Shown: positions 25,691 to 34,681, numbered from the stretch's first letter. The stretch is 64,000 bases of DNA from BS750m-G69 sp964441235 (GCA_964441235.1 CAYTUQ010000012.1:1-64000); one strand, 5' to 3'. Notes: generated by a model not told the origin, from the letters alone. Numbers and translations: made by a program.

Positions 25691-26727
25691 AATTTAAAGA
25701 GGAGCCAGGGAAAATATTGATCATCCGCCTGAGCTCCCTGGGTGATATTGTGGTATTAACTCCAATTTTTAAAAGTCTCAGGAAGAGATTCCCTGAAGCT
25801 CAAATAGATTTTTTGGTCAAAAAGGAATTTAAAAGCATTGTAGCAGAGAATCCTTATTTATCGAATGTTATAACATTTGATATAAGTGAAAGACTGCGAG
25901 GATGGAAAAAGCTATGCAGGTCATTGGCTGATGAGAATTATGATCTTTTTATTGATATGCACAATAATTTCCGAAGCTGGATATTGAGTTTATTTCTAAT
26001 CAAGGTTCCAAAGTTAAGATATTATAAACCCAGACTGTTAAGATTTTTACTTTTCTATTTTTTGATCAACCTTTTCCCTAAATCTTTTTCGTTACTTGGG
26101 GAATATTTTAAAGTATTAAGACCGCTTGGTATTAGTTCATCGGATTCAAAACCGGAGATTTTCTTATCAAATTCAGCTCTGGAGAGGGCAAAATCTATTT
26201 TGAAAAATAAAGGTGTTGAGGATCATTTTGTTGCTATTTTACCTATTGCAGCGTGGTCTAATAAGCGATATCCTTTAAAAAAATATGAGAAGCTTGCAAA
26301 AAGAATTAATGACGAACTAAATATGAATGTAGTCTGGTTAGGTGGGGAAAGGGATGCTTACCTTAATGATTTGAGCTATCTGCAACCATCTAAGAGTATT
26401 AAAATAATCGGAGAGACAGATTTAGAAGAATCGCTGGGAATATTAAGTCAGAGCTCTTTAGTGGTAGGTAATGATACGGGTTTGACATATTCAGCAGAGG
26501 CGCTTGGAGTTCCAGTGGTTTTGATTTTAGGTCCCACTTCGCGTGAAACGGGCGCAGGTCATTATTATGAAAAGAGCATTACTTTGCAGAAAGATATATG
26601 GTGCCGTCCATGTTCTCAAAAAGGTGACAGAAAATGTTATCGCAAGAAGAAATATTGTATGGAAGAGATTTCAACTGGTGAAATTTTTAATGCTGTCTGT
26701 CATATTATAGAGGGAAAAGTTAAATGA
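25687..26727 (+). CDS. GT9 glycosyltransferase (heptosyltransferase family)
   Basis: A 346-residue GT-B enzyme related to WaaC/WaaF: ILIIRLSSLGDIVVLTPIFKSL at the N-terminus, DLFIDMHNNFRSW, and the donor-binding block VVGNDTGLTYSAEALGVPVVLILGPTSRE. A cysteine-rich tail (CRPCSQKGDRKCYRKKKYC) is common in FCB members. Starts at TTG 25687 within the preceding gene, and overlaps waaA by four bases, consistent with LPS core synthesis. Confidence 0.92.
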   Translation: MKFKEEPGKILIIRLSSLGDIVVLTPIFKSLRKRFPEAQIDFLVKKEFKSIVAENPYLSNVITFDISERLRGWKKLCRSLADENYDLFIDMHNNFRSWILSLFLIKVPKLRYYKPRLLRFLLFYFLINLFPKSFSLLGEYFKVLRPLGISSSDSKPEIFLSNSALERAKSILKNKGVEDHFVAILPIAAWSNKRYPLKKYEKLAKRINDELNMNVVWLGGERDAYLNDLSYLQPSKSIKIIGETDLEESLGILSQSSLVVGNDTGLTYSAEALGVPVVLILGPTSRETGAGHYYEKSITLQKDIWCRPCSQKGDRKCYRKKKYCMEEISTGEIFNAVCHIIEGKVK

Positions 26728-28004
26728 CTTTTTTTTGGATAATTCTCTATAATACAATGTTCGTTCCAATAGCCTTTGTTTTGATTCAAATAATTTCTCT
26801 GTTTGACGAAAAAGTTAGGCGTGGGCTTTCCGGGCGGCGCATGAGCTGGGTAAATCTAAGAAAATTCCGTGAGAAATATCCCAATAAGGAATTATTCCTG
26901 ATTCATTCGGCATCTTTGGGTGAGTTTGAGCAGGCTAAACCTGTTATTCGCGGATTAAAGGCTTTACGTCCAGATGTTTTAATTGTGGCAAGTTTCACTT
27001 CTCCAAGCGGTTACGAAAATGCGGTTCGCATACCGGAGGTGGACCTTTTTATATATTTGCCAATTGATACTTTTTTAAGGGTAAGACGTTTTATTCAGAA
27101 GCTCAAACCTCAAAAGATAATATTTGTCACGTATGAGCTATGGCCTAATCTGATTGTTAATGCAAAGCGACATCATGTGCCTACATATTTGATGTCTGCA
27201 AGAATCAGAAGGGATAGTTCAAAATGGATGCCGATTGTAAGGAATCTTTTTCGAACTCTTTATCGTATGCTGGATTACATATATGCCATTTCGGAAGAGG
27301 ATAGGCTTTCTGTTAAAAACTTAACCGGAAGTGTTAATATTAAAGTTTTAACTCTTGGTGACACTCGTTACGATCAGGTAATTCAGCGTGCACATGAAAG
27401 AATGCATTTAACGATACCAAAGCTATTTGATGAAGGTTTTGTGTTTATCGGGGGAAGTATTTGGCCCCAGGATGCTCGACATTTACTCCCGGCTCTTTTT
27501 AAATCTATGGAGCAATTTGAATCGTTAAAAGTTATAATGGCTCCTCATGAACCAAATGAATATGCACTTGAAATGCTTGAGGATAGTTTCCAGCAGGAAG
27601 GTTTTTCAACTCTCCGTTTATCTAAGTTTAAATCTCCTGTTACTGATCTAAGAGTTATTTTGGTCGATAAAGTTGGTATTCTGGCTGAACTCTATTATCA
27701 GGCAAATTTGGCTTTTATAGGCGGCAGTTTTCGCGGTTCTATTCATAATGTTATGGAACCTGCTGTTGCTGGATTACCCGTATTGTTCGGCCCAACCTAT
27801 CATAATTCTCGTGAAGCTGAAATACTGATAAGAGAGAATGGCGGCTGGTGTTGTGAAGATGGAAATTGCTTTTATGATAAGATCAAATCTCTTATAAGGA
27901 ATCCTGAATTATATAAAAAGGCATCTTTTTCGGCACGACAGGTTATTATGAAAAATTTAGGTGCTTCTGCCCGTACTGTTAAAGAAATTTTGGAGTTGGA
28001 TTGA
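26724..28004 (+). CDS. waaA: KDO transferase WaaA
   Basis: Transfers 3-deoxy-D-manno-octulosonate from CMP-KDO to lipid A precursor; membrane-anchored GT-B (GT30). It has an N-terminal hydrophobic anchor (about 2-25), then HSASLGEFEQAKPVIRGL with the catalytic-type Glu, FTSPSGYENA, ELWPNLIVNAKRHHVPTYL, GGSIWPQDARHL, APHEPNE and GGSFRGSIHNVMEPA. 426 residues. It confirms an LPS-bearing outer membrane. It overlaps the following ABC gene by four bases. Confidence 0.95.
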   Translation: MTFFWIILYNTMFVPIAFVLIQIISLFDEKVRRGLSGRRMSWVNLRKFREKYPNKELFLIHSASLGEFEQAKPVIRGLKALRPDVLIVASFTSPSGYENAVRIPEVDLFIYLPIDTFLRVRRFIQKLKPQKIIFVTYELWPNLIVNAKRHHVPTYLMSARIRRDSSKWMPIVRNLFRTLYRMLDYIYAISEEDRLSVKNLTGSVNIKVLTLGDTRYDQVIQRAHERMHLTIPKLFDEGFVFIGGSIWPQDARHLLPALFKSMEQFESLKVIMAPHEPNEYALEMLEDSFQQEGFSTLRLSKFKSPVTDLRVILVDKVGILAELYYQANLAFIGGSFRGSIHNVMEPAVAGLPVLFGPTYHNSREAEILIRENGGWCCEDGNCFYDKIKSLIRNPELYKKASFSARQVIMKNLGASARTVKEILELD

Positions 28005-28690
28005 GTATAAAACTGCTTGATGTAAGTTTCGGTTATAATTCTGATGCACCCCTTTTTTCTCATTTGAATCTTAATATTCCTACATGTTGTTGGGTGACAA
28101 TTACCGGCGACTGCGGCTCGGGTAAAACTACACTGGCAAAACTAATAGCAGGTATATTAACTCCTATTTCGGGAGATATCATTTTTCCCTGGGTCAATGG
28201 AAATTCTCACAAACCTGAGTTTGGATACCTTTTTCAAAATCCGGATGATCAATTTGTTCATTTTAATATAGAAAGAGAAATAGCTTTTAGTCTTGAAAAT
28301 ATAGGAATAGCGCCGGATGAGATGTTTAATAAAGTTGAAGAATCTCTTAGGAAGGCAAATTTGTGGAATCGCCGAAATGATTCACCTAATAACCTTTCAG
28401 GCGGAGAAAAGCAGAGGCTTGCTCTGGCTGGTATGTTAATTACAGAGCCAAAAGTTCTTATATTGGATGAGCCAACTTCATTTCTGGACGTTGTTACACA
28501 AGCAGAATTGTACAAAATAACTAAGGAACTTTTAGATGAAAAAGTTAGCATTATCTGGATTACGCAAGAACCAAATGAAATATATATGTCTGATTATGTA
28601 GTTGAGTTGAATTGTGGTGAAGTATCTTACTATGGCGAAAGCGCCGATTATATCTGTAAATATTATCCGAATGGGATATTTAAAATTTGA
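28001..28690 (+). CDS. ECF/CbiO-type ABC transporter ATPase 1
   Basis: A 229-residue ATPase: Walker A GDCGSGKT (36-43), Q-loop GYLFQNPDDQFVH, signature LSGGEKQRLALAG, Walker B VLILDEPTS, and a closing ITQEP where most have a His switch (Gln here). The QNPDDQ box is diagnostic of EcfA/CbiO energising subunits of ECF vitamin or metal transporters. A second ATPase follows 6 bp later. No EcfT or S component is present in the window. Confidence 0.85.
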   Translation: MSIKLLDVSFGYNSDAPLFSHLNLNIPTCCWVTITGDCGSGKTTLAKLIAGILTPISGDIIFPWVNGNSHKPEFGYLFQNPDDQFVHFNIEREIAFSLENIGIAPDEMFNKVEESLRKANLWNRRNDSPNNLSGGEKQRLALAGMLITEPKVLILDEPTSFLDVVTQAELYKITKELLDEKVSIIWITQEPNEIYMSDYVVELNCGEVSYYGESADYICKYYPNGIFKI

Positions 28691-28696
28691 GTAGTT

Positions 28697-29467
28697 ATGA
28701 ATTCTAAACTCATACTATCCATAAAAAATTTATCATACAAGTATCCGAATAATGAGGGCTTTCAGTTAAATATCCCTGATATGTTTTACACCTTTACTAA
28801 ACCACTTGGTATTTATGGTCTATCCGGTTCAGGGAAAAGTACTTCTGGTAAAATTCTTGCCGGTTTGTTGAAACCTTTAATGGGTGAAGTTAATTTGAGC
28901 TGGTTAGATAAGAAAAACTTTCAGCAGAGAATTATTCCAAATGTTATGTACTCTACTCAATTTCCGGAAAAGATATTTTTAGGGTCTAAAGTCAAGGATA
29001 CTGTCGAATTGATATTATCTAAAAATCCGGATTTTAAAGGAGTGAAGTCAAACCTTATAAATTTCTTGAGTAAATTTTGTATAGATTATAAAGATATCGA
29101 GTTTAAAAGTGGCTATGAATTGAGTGGTGGTGAACTGAGGAGATTTGCACTTTCACTCAGTATGGCATGTTCGCCGAATTTATTGATACTTGATGAACCT
29201 ACGATAGGTTTCGGTGGAAAAGGAAAGCAGCAATTGCGTAATATTTCTAGGGAGTTCAAAAAAGAACATGCTTTGATAGTTGTCACTCATGATTTCAGGC
29301 TTATTGAAGATATCTGTGATCATTTGTGGGTTTTGGATAGAGGTAAAATTATATTTGATGGGAATTTCGATGAGCTTACACACAACTTTCTCCAAAAAGA
29401 TAGAGTTGGCTTAAACATTTATGAAATGTTTGAGGAAGATATTTTAAAAAAGCAATCTGTTATATAG
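28697..29467 (+). CDS. ECF/CbiO-type ABC transporter ATPase 2
   Basis: A 256-residue partner of the preceding ATPase: Walker A GLSGSGKST, Q-loop STQFPEKIF (as in EcfA2), signature LSGGELRRFALSLS, Walker B LLILDEPTIGFGGKG, His switch VVTHDFRLIEDICD. A heterodimer EcfA1-EcfA2 is the likely form. The next gene downstream is the PgsA-FtsY fusion, not a permease. Confidence 0.85.
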   Translation: MNSKLILSIKNLSYKYPNNEGFQLNIPDMFYTFTKPLGIYGLSGSGKSTSGKILAGLLKPLMGEVNLSWLDKKNFQQRIIPNVMYSTQFPEKIFLGSKVKDTVELILSKNPDFKGVKSNLINFLSKFCIDYKDIEFKSGYELSGGELRRFALSLSMACSPNLLILDEPTIGFGGKGKQQLRNISREFKKEHALIVVTHDFRLIEDICDHLWVLDRGKIIFDGNFDELTHNFLQKDRVGLNIYEMFEEDILKKQSVI

Positions 29468-29498
29468 GAATTTCAAAAGAAATATCTTAGGAGTGTCA

Positions 29499-30980
29499 GT
29501 GAATATTAATGTTAAACAAAAAATCGAAGAGATGCATTCTGATAAAATTGTTACGATTTCTAATATTATCTCAATTATAAGAGCTGCGCTTGTAATACCT
29601 ATAATATATTTCCTTAAAGAGGGACGAGGAAATGTTGCTTTAGTATTTATCATCATTGCTATTATTTCAGATATGCTTGATGGCTGGCTGGCTCGCATAA
29701 GCAAAGAAATTACCGAGATTGGTAAAATTTTAGACCCAGCTGCCGACAAGGTGGTTATTTTTGGTGTTATGCTGTATCTTTTTCTCGCTGATTTAGCACC
29801 GTTAAATTATTTTATATTTCTTCTAATTCGAGATATTACTATCTCACTACTTGGTGTCTATATGCTCAACAATTGCAGGGTAAGTCCAAGGGCAAATAGA
29901 ATGGGGAAAGTATCAATAATTTTTACCTCGGCTGCTATTTTGTCTTTTATTTATTCTGATAAAATTGGACAATGGAAAAACCCATTGATATGGGTATCAA
30001 TTATATTTATGTCGATATCATGGGTTCAATATTGCCAGACATATATTCATCAGATAATACTTAAAAGGAAAGAACTAAAAGGCTCTGGTAAATCAAAGTT
30101 AAGGAAAGGTCTGACAAAAACAGAGCATAGTATCGCTTCTCGGCTTCCTCTATTAGGGAAATTCATTAATATAAATAAAAATGTTCTTGCTGAAGTTGAA
30201 GAAACTCTTTTAACGGCGGATGTAGGAGTAGAGCTTACCGAAATGCTTGTTGATAGACTTAGAGCGGTAAATAGGAAAGAGGCTGTAAAACTGGGTGATA
30301 TTTTAAAAGATGAAATAAAGTCGCTTATTAATGAAGAAAATGTTGAGTTGAAATTGGATTGTAAACCCCATGTTGTATTACTTGTCGGGGTAAATGGTAC
30401 CGGGAAAACTACTACAATAGGAAAATTGTCATGGAAATATGCTCAAGAAGGAAGTAAGGTTTTAGCAGTATCAGCGGATACTTTTCGAGCGGCGGCTTAT
30501 GATCAATTGAAGATATGGAGTAAAAGAGCTGGTGTTGAGTTTATGGGAAATCCTCAAGGGAAGGATCCATCAGCTGTAGCGTTCGATGCAATGAAATCAG
30601 CGTTTGCTCGTCAAACTGATATTGTTTTAGTTGACACAGCCGGACGTCTGCATACTAAATTTAATTTGATGCAAGAACTCGCAAGGATTAAGAGAGTAAT
30701 TAGCAAGGCTTTGCCTGGCGCTCCTCATGATATTTGGCTCATTCTTGATGCCACAACCGGACAGAATGGAATTGTTCAGGCTCAGGAATTTATGAAAGGT
30801 GTTGGAGTTACCGGTATAATATTGACTAAACTCGATGGAACTGCAAAAGGGGGAATCGTTCTTTCAATTCATCATAAATTGAATATACCAATCCGTTATC
30901 TTGGGGTAGGGGAGAAAATAGAAGACCTTATTGAATTTGAGCCCGACTCTTTTGTTGAAGCATTACTTAGCAGCAAGTAA
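29499..30980 (+). CDS. Fusion of CDP-alcohol phosphatidyltransferase (PgsA-like) with SRP receptor FtsY
   Basis: One open frame with two complete domains. Numbering from the first possible GTG (29493): residues about 18-195 are a polytopic CDP-alcohol phosphatidyltransferase with the full catalytic motif (Asp60, Asp63, Gly64, Ala67, Arg68, Gly77, Asp81, Asp85), most like phosphatidylglycerophosphate synthase. Residues about 205-495 are the FtsY NG domain: KGLTKTEHSIASRL, LLTADVGVELTEMLVDRLR, G1 GVNGTGKTT (299-307), ADTFRAAAYDQL, DTAGR (381-385), TKLDG (445-449) and GVGEKIEDL. The join is near base 30105. The GTG at 29499 has TAGGAG at good spacing. FtsY normally docks on anionic lipids; here a membrane enzyme is its anchor. 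rimO follows, as next to ftsY in many FCB genomes. Confidence 0.9.
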   Translation: MNINVKQKIEEMHSDKIVTISNIISIIRAALVIPIIYFLKEGRGNVALVFIIIAIISDMLDGWLARISKEITEIGKILDPAADKVVIFGVMLYLFLADLAPLNYFIFLLIRDITISLLGVYMLNNCRVSPRANRMGKVSIIFTSAAILSFIYSDKIGQWKNPLIWVSIIFMSISWVQYCQTYIHQIILKRKELKGSGKSKLRKGLTKTEHSIASRLPLLGKFININKNVLAEVEETLLTADVGVELTEMLVDRLRAVNRKEAVKLGDILKDEIKSLINEENVELKLDCKPHVVLLVGVNGTGKTTTIGKLSWKYAQEGSKVLAVSADTFRAAAYDQLKIWSKRAGVEFMGNPQGKDPSAVAFDAMKSAFARQTDIVLVDTAGRLHTKFNLMQELARIKRVISKALPGAPHDIWLILDATTGQNGIVQAQEFMKGVGVTGIILTKLDGTAKGGIVLSIHHKLNIPIRYLGVGEKIEDLIEFEPDSFVEALLSSK

Positions 30981-31244
30981 TGAGTCAACTTATCCTAAAA
31001 GGATCTCTGTCGAAGACATCTCTTTGAGATAATGAGAAAAAAGCTCGTAAAAGCAATGAATTAGATGCCATCCTGACCCTTCGATCTGCCAGCTGGCGGA
31101 CTCAAGGTGCCCTTTTTGTCATGCTGAGCTCGTCGAAGCATGAATATTTTCCGGCTAGGGGGTTGTTCCATAGGAAGTCTCCAAAGGAGTCCGCTGTGAC
31201 CTTCGGACTTCTCCGTAGCCCATTGTTCCAAAGCGGAAGCACTC
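30981..31244. repeat. Repeat-rich leader of rimO
   Basis: Includes a TCATGCT/AGCATGA hairpin (31119-31125 with 31137-31143) and GGATCTC...GAGAT near 31000-31030. The block ending CTCCGTAGCCCATTGTTCCAAAGC (near 31210-31235) is repeated with changes near 33629-33653. No gene seen. The rimO ATG follows GCGGAAGC, a modest ribosome binding site that the repeat itself supplies. Confidence 0.55.
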
Positions 31245-32537
31245 ATGAATAAAAGAACAACTTTTTCAATTATTTCTCTTGGATGTCCCAAAAATACCGT
31301 TAATTCTGAGATTCTCAAAGGTGGATTGGTTAATTCGGATTTTATCTATACTGATAATCCTGAAGAAGCAGAAATTATAATTATTAATACTTGTGGATTT
31401 ATAGAAACAGCAAGAGAGGAATCAATAGATACAATTCTTGATGCGATAATGCTTAAGAAAAGAGGAAATGTAAAAAAAGTATTTGTTATGGGATGCATGT
31501 CGCAGCGATATGGTGAAGAATTAAGAAAAGAATTTCCCGAAGTTGATGGAATATATGGCGTAGAATCACAGGGCGCTATTGTAAAAGAACTTTCAGGGAA
31601 GAACGTAAAGTTATGTGGTGTTGAAGAAATAAGGTCAATGATAACCCCGGAACATTACGCATATCTGAAAATTGCTGAGGGTTGTGACAATGCTTGTTCA
31701 TTTTGTTCTATTCCGTTTATGCGGGGTAAGCAAAAGAGCAGGTCAATAAAAAGCATTATTGAAGAGTCTATATATCTTCATAATAAAGGCGTTAAGGAAC
31801 TGATTTTAATAGCTCAGGATTTGACAAGATATGGTACTGACCTGCCCACTAAAATTACACTGGTGGATGTGCTTGAAGATATTCTGTCTTTAAATCTATT
31901 TCACTGGGTAAGAATAATGTATTCTAATCCCGATTTCTGGATGCCGAAACTGAATGATCTATTTGGTAAATATCCTAATCTGTGTCCTTATATAGATATT
32001 CCTGTACAGCACGCCTCTGATAAAATTTTAAAACTGATGAATAGAGGAAAGAACTGTAGTGAAATACAGAAAATATTAAAGTCTATTAGAAGCGATGTGC
32101 CGAATGTAGCATTGAGAACGTCTGTAATGGTTGGATTTCCATCTGAAACTGAGGATGATTTCAATGAATTACTTGACTTTATAGAAGAAGTGAAGTTTGA
32201 ACGTTTGGGTGTTTTTACATATTCCGAAGAAGAAGGGACAAGTGCGAAGAAACTGAAAAATAATGTATCGGAAGAGGAGAAAGAACGACGAAAAGATATT
32301 GTGATGGCAATTCAATACGATATTTCCGGTGAGTTCGCAATGAGTAAGGTTGGAGAACAATTGGAAGTTCTTGTCGAAAATAAAAATGATTCTGGTTATA
32401 TCGGAAGAACTGTCTGGGACGCTCCTGAAATTGACTGCTTTGTAAGAGTCCATAGTGAAAAAACGCTTGAAATTGGTGAGTTTTATAAGGTGAAAATTGA
32501 TAGTGTTGAAGGGATAGATTTAGTTGGTAAACTATAA
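31245..32537 (+). CDS. rimO: Ribosomal protein S12 methylthiotransferase RimO
   Basis: Radical-SAM enzyme that adds a methylthio group to an aspartate of S12. The N-terminal UPF0004 domain carries the auxiliary cluster ligands Cys14, Cys50 and Cys84. The radical-SAM motif is CDNACSFC (Cys147, Cys151, Cys154), followed by PFMRGKQKSR. The C-terminal TRAM domain ends GIDLVGKL. The stop TAA (32535-32537) is also the first three bases of a palindrome, and a second, diverged copy of the last 25 codons lies 70 bp further on. Confidence 0.95.
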   Translation: MNKRTTFSIISLGCPKNTVNSEILKGGLVNSDFIYTDNPEEAEIIIINTCGFIETAREESIDTILDAIMLKKRGNVKKVFVMGCMSQRYGEELRKEFPEVDGIYGVESQGAIVKELSGKNVKLCGVEEIRSMITPEHYAYLKIAEGCDNACSFCSIPFMRGKQKSRSIKSIIEESIYLHNKGVKELILIAQDLTRYGTDLPTKITLVDVLEDILSLNLFHWVRIMYSNPDFWMPKLNDLFGKYPNLCPYIDIPVQHASDKILKLMNRGKNCSEIQKILKSIRSDVPNVALRTSVMVGFPSETEDDFNELLDFIEEVKFERLGVFTYSEEEGTSAKKLKNNVSEEEKERRKDIVMAIQYDISGEFAMSKVGEQLEVLVENKNDSGYIGRTVWDAPEIDCFVRVHSEKTLEIGEFYKVKIDSVEGIDLVGKL

Positions 32538-32602
32538 ACCTGTCAGGTTTACGGGATTGATCTTATCTGAGGGAAAAGAATCTAATAAACCTGACAGGTT
32601 TA
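32535..32602. repeat. Paired AAACCTGNCAGGTTT palindromes at the rimO stop
   Basis: TAAACCTGTCAGGTTTA (32535-32551) and TAAACCTGACAGGTTTA (32586-32602) are each self-complementary except at the centre and are also inverted copies of each other, about 34 bp apart. The first three bases are the rimO stop codon. Confidence 0.75.
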
Positions 32603-32606
32603 GAAC

Positions 32607-32684
32607 CTTGAAATCGGGCAATTTTATTCTGTTTTAATCAGCGATATTGATGACATTGATTTGATTGGAACGGTGGATGATTGA
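32607..32684 (+). pseudogene. Diverged second copy of the RimO C-terminus
   Basis: In the same frame as rimO the sequence reads LEIGQFYSVLISDIDDIDLI then GTVDD and a stop. The real gene ends LEIGEFYKVKIDSVEGIDLV then GKL. It is a leftover of an original or alternative rimO 3' end, now cut off by the palindrome pair. Beyond it, to 32826, I see only AT-rich leader sequence and the AAAAGGAGA ribosome binding site of the next gene. Confidence 0.7.
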
Positions 32685-32826
32685 TAATTTAAACTTGAAA
32701 ATCGCATAATAAATGATTATACTTTAGAGAAATGATTAAAGATCTGGAAAATGAGTTCGTAATTTTGTCTATTGATAAAATTAAAAATAGGTGAAACGTG
32801 TAGGTTAACAAAAAAGGAGAAAGAAA

Positions 32827-33534
32827 ATGAAAAGAAAAGTCATTTTTGCTGTGCTAATTTTATCCATTTTTCCTGTACTATTATGTGCCAAAAGTGGAAT
32901 AACAGCTTCTTTTAAAACCGGGTTTCCAATATCTGGGACAAGTTTTGGTATTAAACTTGGTCCATTAAATCCTTATGTAGGATTGGATATTGCAAGAATT
33001 TCCGGGAGTTTTGAATCAAGCCGAACTTATTGGTATACTGACTGGCAGACAGATGAATTATATAAGGAATCTCAATATAGTTCGTCATTTGAAGGTTCTG
33101 CAATGCTGTTTATCCCTCACGTAGGTTTAAAAATGAATTTTTGGAAAGCCTATATGTTAGGTGAATTAATGCTATGTTTTCCATCAGTAGACGGGAGGTC
33201 TGAAGGTAAAGATGTTGAATATGATCCCGACGGAAGCATTAATTGGATTGATGAATGGGATGAAGAGTTGTCTAAGGATGGTAAGAAAATGATCAAAGAT
33301 GCTCTTGATTTTGTGGGATTGAAAGCAGGCTTTGGTGCTGAGTATTTTTTTAATGAGCATGTATCTATCGGCGGTGAGTTCGGATTGAGGCTTTTATTTA
33401 ACAGCTATAAGGATGAAGGCACTGATGAAGATATATATGATGGTGTTGTTGAATACAGAAGAAAGTGGAAAGACAAGTTATCTACAACACTTGGAGTAAC
33501 TTATACATCATTTTCTTTAAATTTCATTCTGTGA
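32827..33534 (+). CDS. Putative outer-membrane beta-barrel protein
   Basis: A 235-residue protein with a signal peptide (MKRKVIFAVLILSIFPVLLCA). The rest has alternating aromatic/hydrophobic strands and polar loops (ITASFKTGFPISGTSFGIKL, LSTTLGVTYTSFSLNFIL), ending in a strand with a terminal hydrophobic residue, as in small porin-like barrels. AAAAGGAGA precedes the ATG. No specific family recognised; single gene between repeat regions. Confidence 0.65.
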   Translation: MKRKVIFAVLILSIFPVLLCAKSGITASFKTGFPISGTSFGIKLGPLNPYVGLDIARISGSFESSRTYWYTDWQTDELYKESQYSSSFEGSAMLFIPHVGLKMNFWKAYMLGELMLCFPSVDGRSEGKDVEYDPDGSINWIDEWDEELSKDGKKMIKDALDFVGLKAGFGAEYFFNEHVSIGGEFGLRLLFNSYKDEGTDEDIYDGVVEYRRKWKDKLSTTLGVTYTSFSLNFIL

Positions 33535-34401
33535 TATAGAATATCTTTTAACGAATCAACTTAGCACCTGATCACTTGGCGTCGGAGTGCGCCAAAGGCG
33601 TCTCAATGTTTCTTGCTACGGGGTTGCGCTCCGTAGCAAATTGTTCCAGAGCACCTGCCCGTCGATCGGACGGGCAGCCCCGGAATTAGTGGATGAGTTT
33701 GAGAAATCCTGGTGTCTTACATAAAAATATCACCGCTAAGATATCCCGATGCTTGCATCGGAGAGGTTCATTAATTGTTACTACTCAGCCGCAAACATGT
33801 CATATTTTAAATTTCCTTTTGGCAGCAGGGCTTTACTCTGTAGCCCTTCCACATCACAACCCCGAAGCGGAATTATGACATAGGCATGCCTTTCCAAAGG
33901 TCACGTAGGACTCCCTTAGAGAATCTTCGATCGGCATAAACATTAACCACTCAATTTATTGAGTGGATTTGATGCTCCTGGCAACACAAACCGCCTGTCC
34001 CTATGGGGAATTTATTCGGTGAGTTCCCCGACTAAAGTCGGGGCGGCAGGTAGAAGCCATCCTGTCCCATCGAATAAATTCGATGGTTAATGTTTTTCTG
34101 CAGCCGAGCTAAGTGCCGTTCCGCAGCACCTGCCTGACCTGACTGCCGACAAGCAGACTGTTCCAGAACTTGAATAAACCTTACTCATTTTATATGGCTG
34201 AGTAGTTACATAAAATGTTTTCAAGAGGTTATACATAATCATTGTATTTTATTGAAAATAACTTTGCTCCCTTTGCGTCTTTGTGTTAGATTTTTACGAT
34301 TCCATCAATATTGTTTTATAGTCACATTCGAAGTCATCTATCTTTTTTATTATTAGTGAAATGTATTGACATAAGGCACACGTTATTTTAAATTTTACAC
34401 T
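33535..34401. other. 867-bp repeat field without genes
   Basis: A series of hairpins: TTGCTACGG/CCGTAGCAA (33613-33639), TGCCCGTCGATCGGACGGGCA (33656-33676), CCCGATGC/GCATCGG (near 33745-33762), a pair of related palindromes at 33938-33966 and 34067-34095, and CCCCGACTaaAGTCGGGG (near 34026-34043). A 61-codon open frame at 33693 is built from these repeats and is not credible. 34150-34401 is plain AT-rich sequence leading into the toxin gene. Confidence 0.6.
33938..34095. repeat. Inverted pair of 29-bp palindrome-bearing repeats
   Basis: AAACATTAACCA-stem-TGG occurs at 33938-33966 and, inverted, at 34067-34095. The inner stem is CCACTCAAT/ATTGAGTGG in one and CCATCGAAT/ATTCGATGG in the other. 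All six differences are paired, so base pairing is kept. A CCCCGACT/AGTCGGGG palindrome lies between them. Confidence 0.7.
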
Positions 34402-34656
34402 GTGAAAATATTTAATTGGGATGATGACAAAAATGAAAAATTGAAGTTGGAGAGAGGTGTATCTTTCGAACAGGTTGTATTTTGTATTGAAAATGAACAG
34501 CTATTGGATATCATTGAGCATCCAGACAAAGAAAAATACAAGGGACAAAAAATGTATGTTGTTAAGATAGATGACTATGTATACATAGTTCCTTTTGTTG
34601 ATAAAAATAATGAGAGGTTTTTAAAAACCGTATTTCCCAGCCGGAAGTACATATAA
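34402..34656 (+). CDS. brnT: BrnT-family toxin
   Basis: An 84-residue RelE-fold ribonuclease-type toxin: FNWDDDKNEKLKLERGVSFEQV at the N-terminus, DIIEHPDKEKYKGQ, then a C-terminal KTVFPSRKY, the usual BrnT landmarks. Start is GTG at 34402. The next gene, 8 bp on, has an antitoxin-type DNA-binding domain. Inferred type II toxin-antitoxin pair. Confidence 0.8.
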   Translation: MKIFNWDDDKNEKLKLERGVSFEQVVFCIENEQLLDIIEHPDKEKYKGQKMYVVKIDDYVYIVPFVDKNNERFLKTVFPSRKYI

Positions 34657-34681
34657 CTTTACATTGAACAGGAGAAGCAGG

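Noticed and set aside
33693..33878. 61-codon open frame
   Set aside because: Composed of dispersed repeat sequence, no ribosome binding site, no family resemblance.
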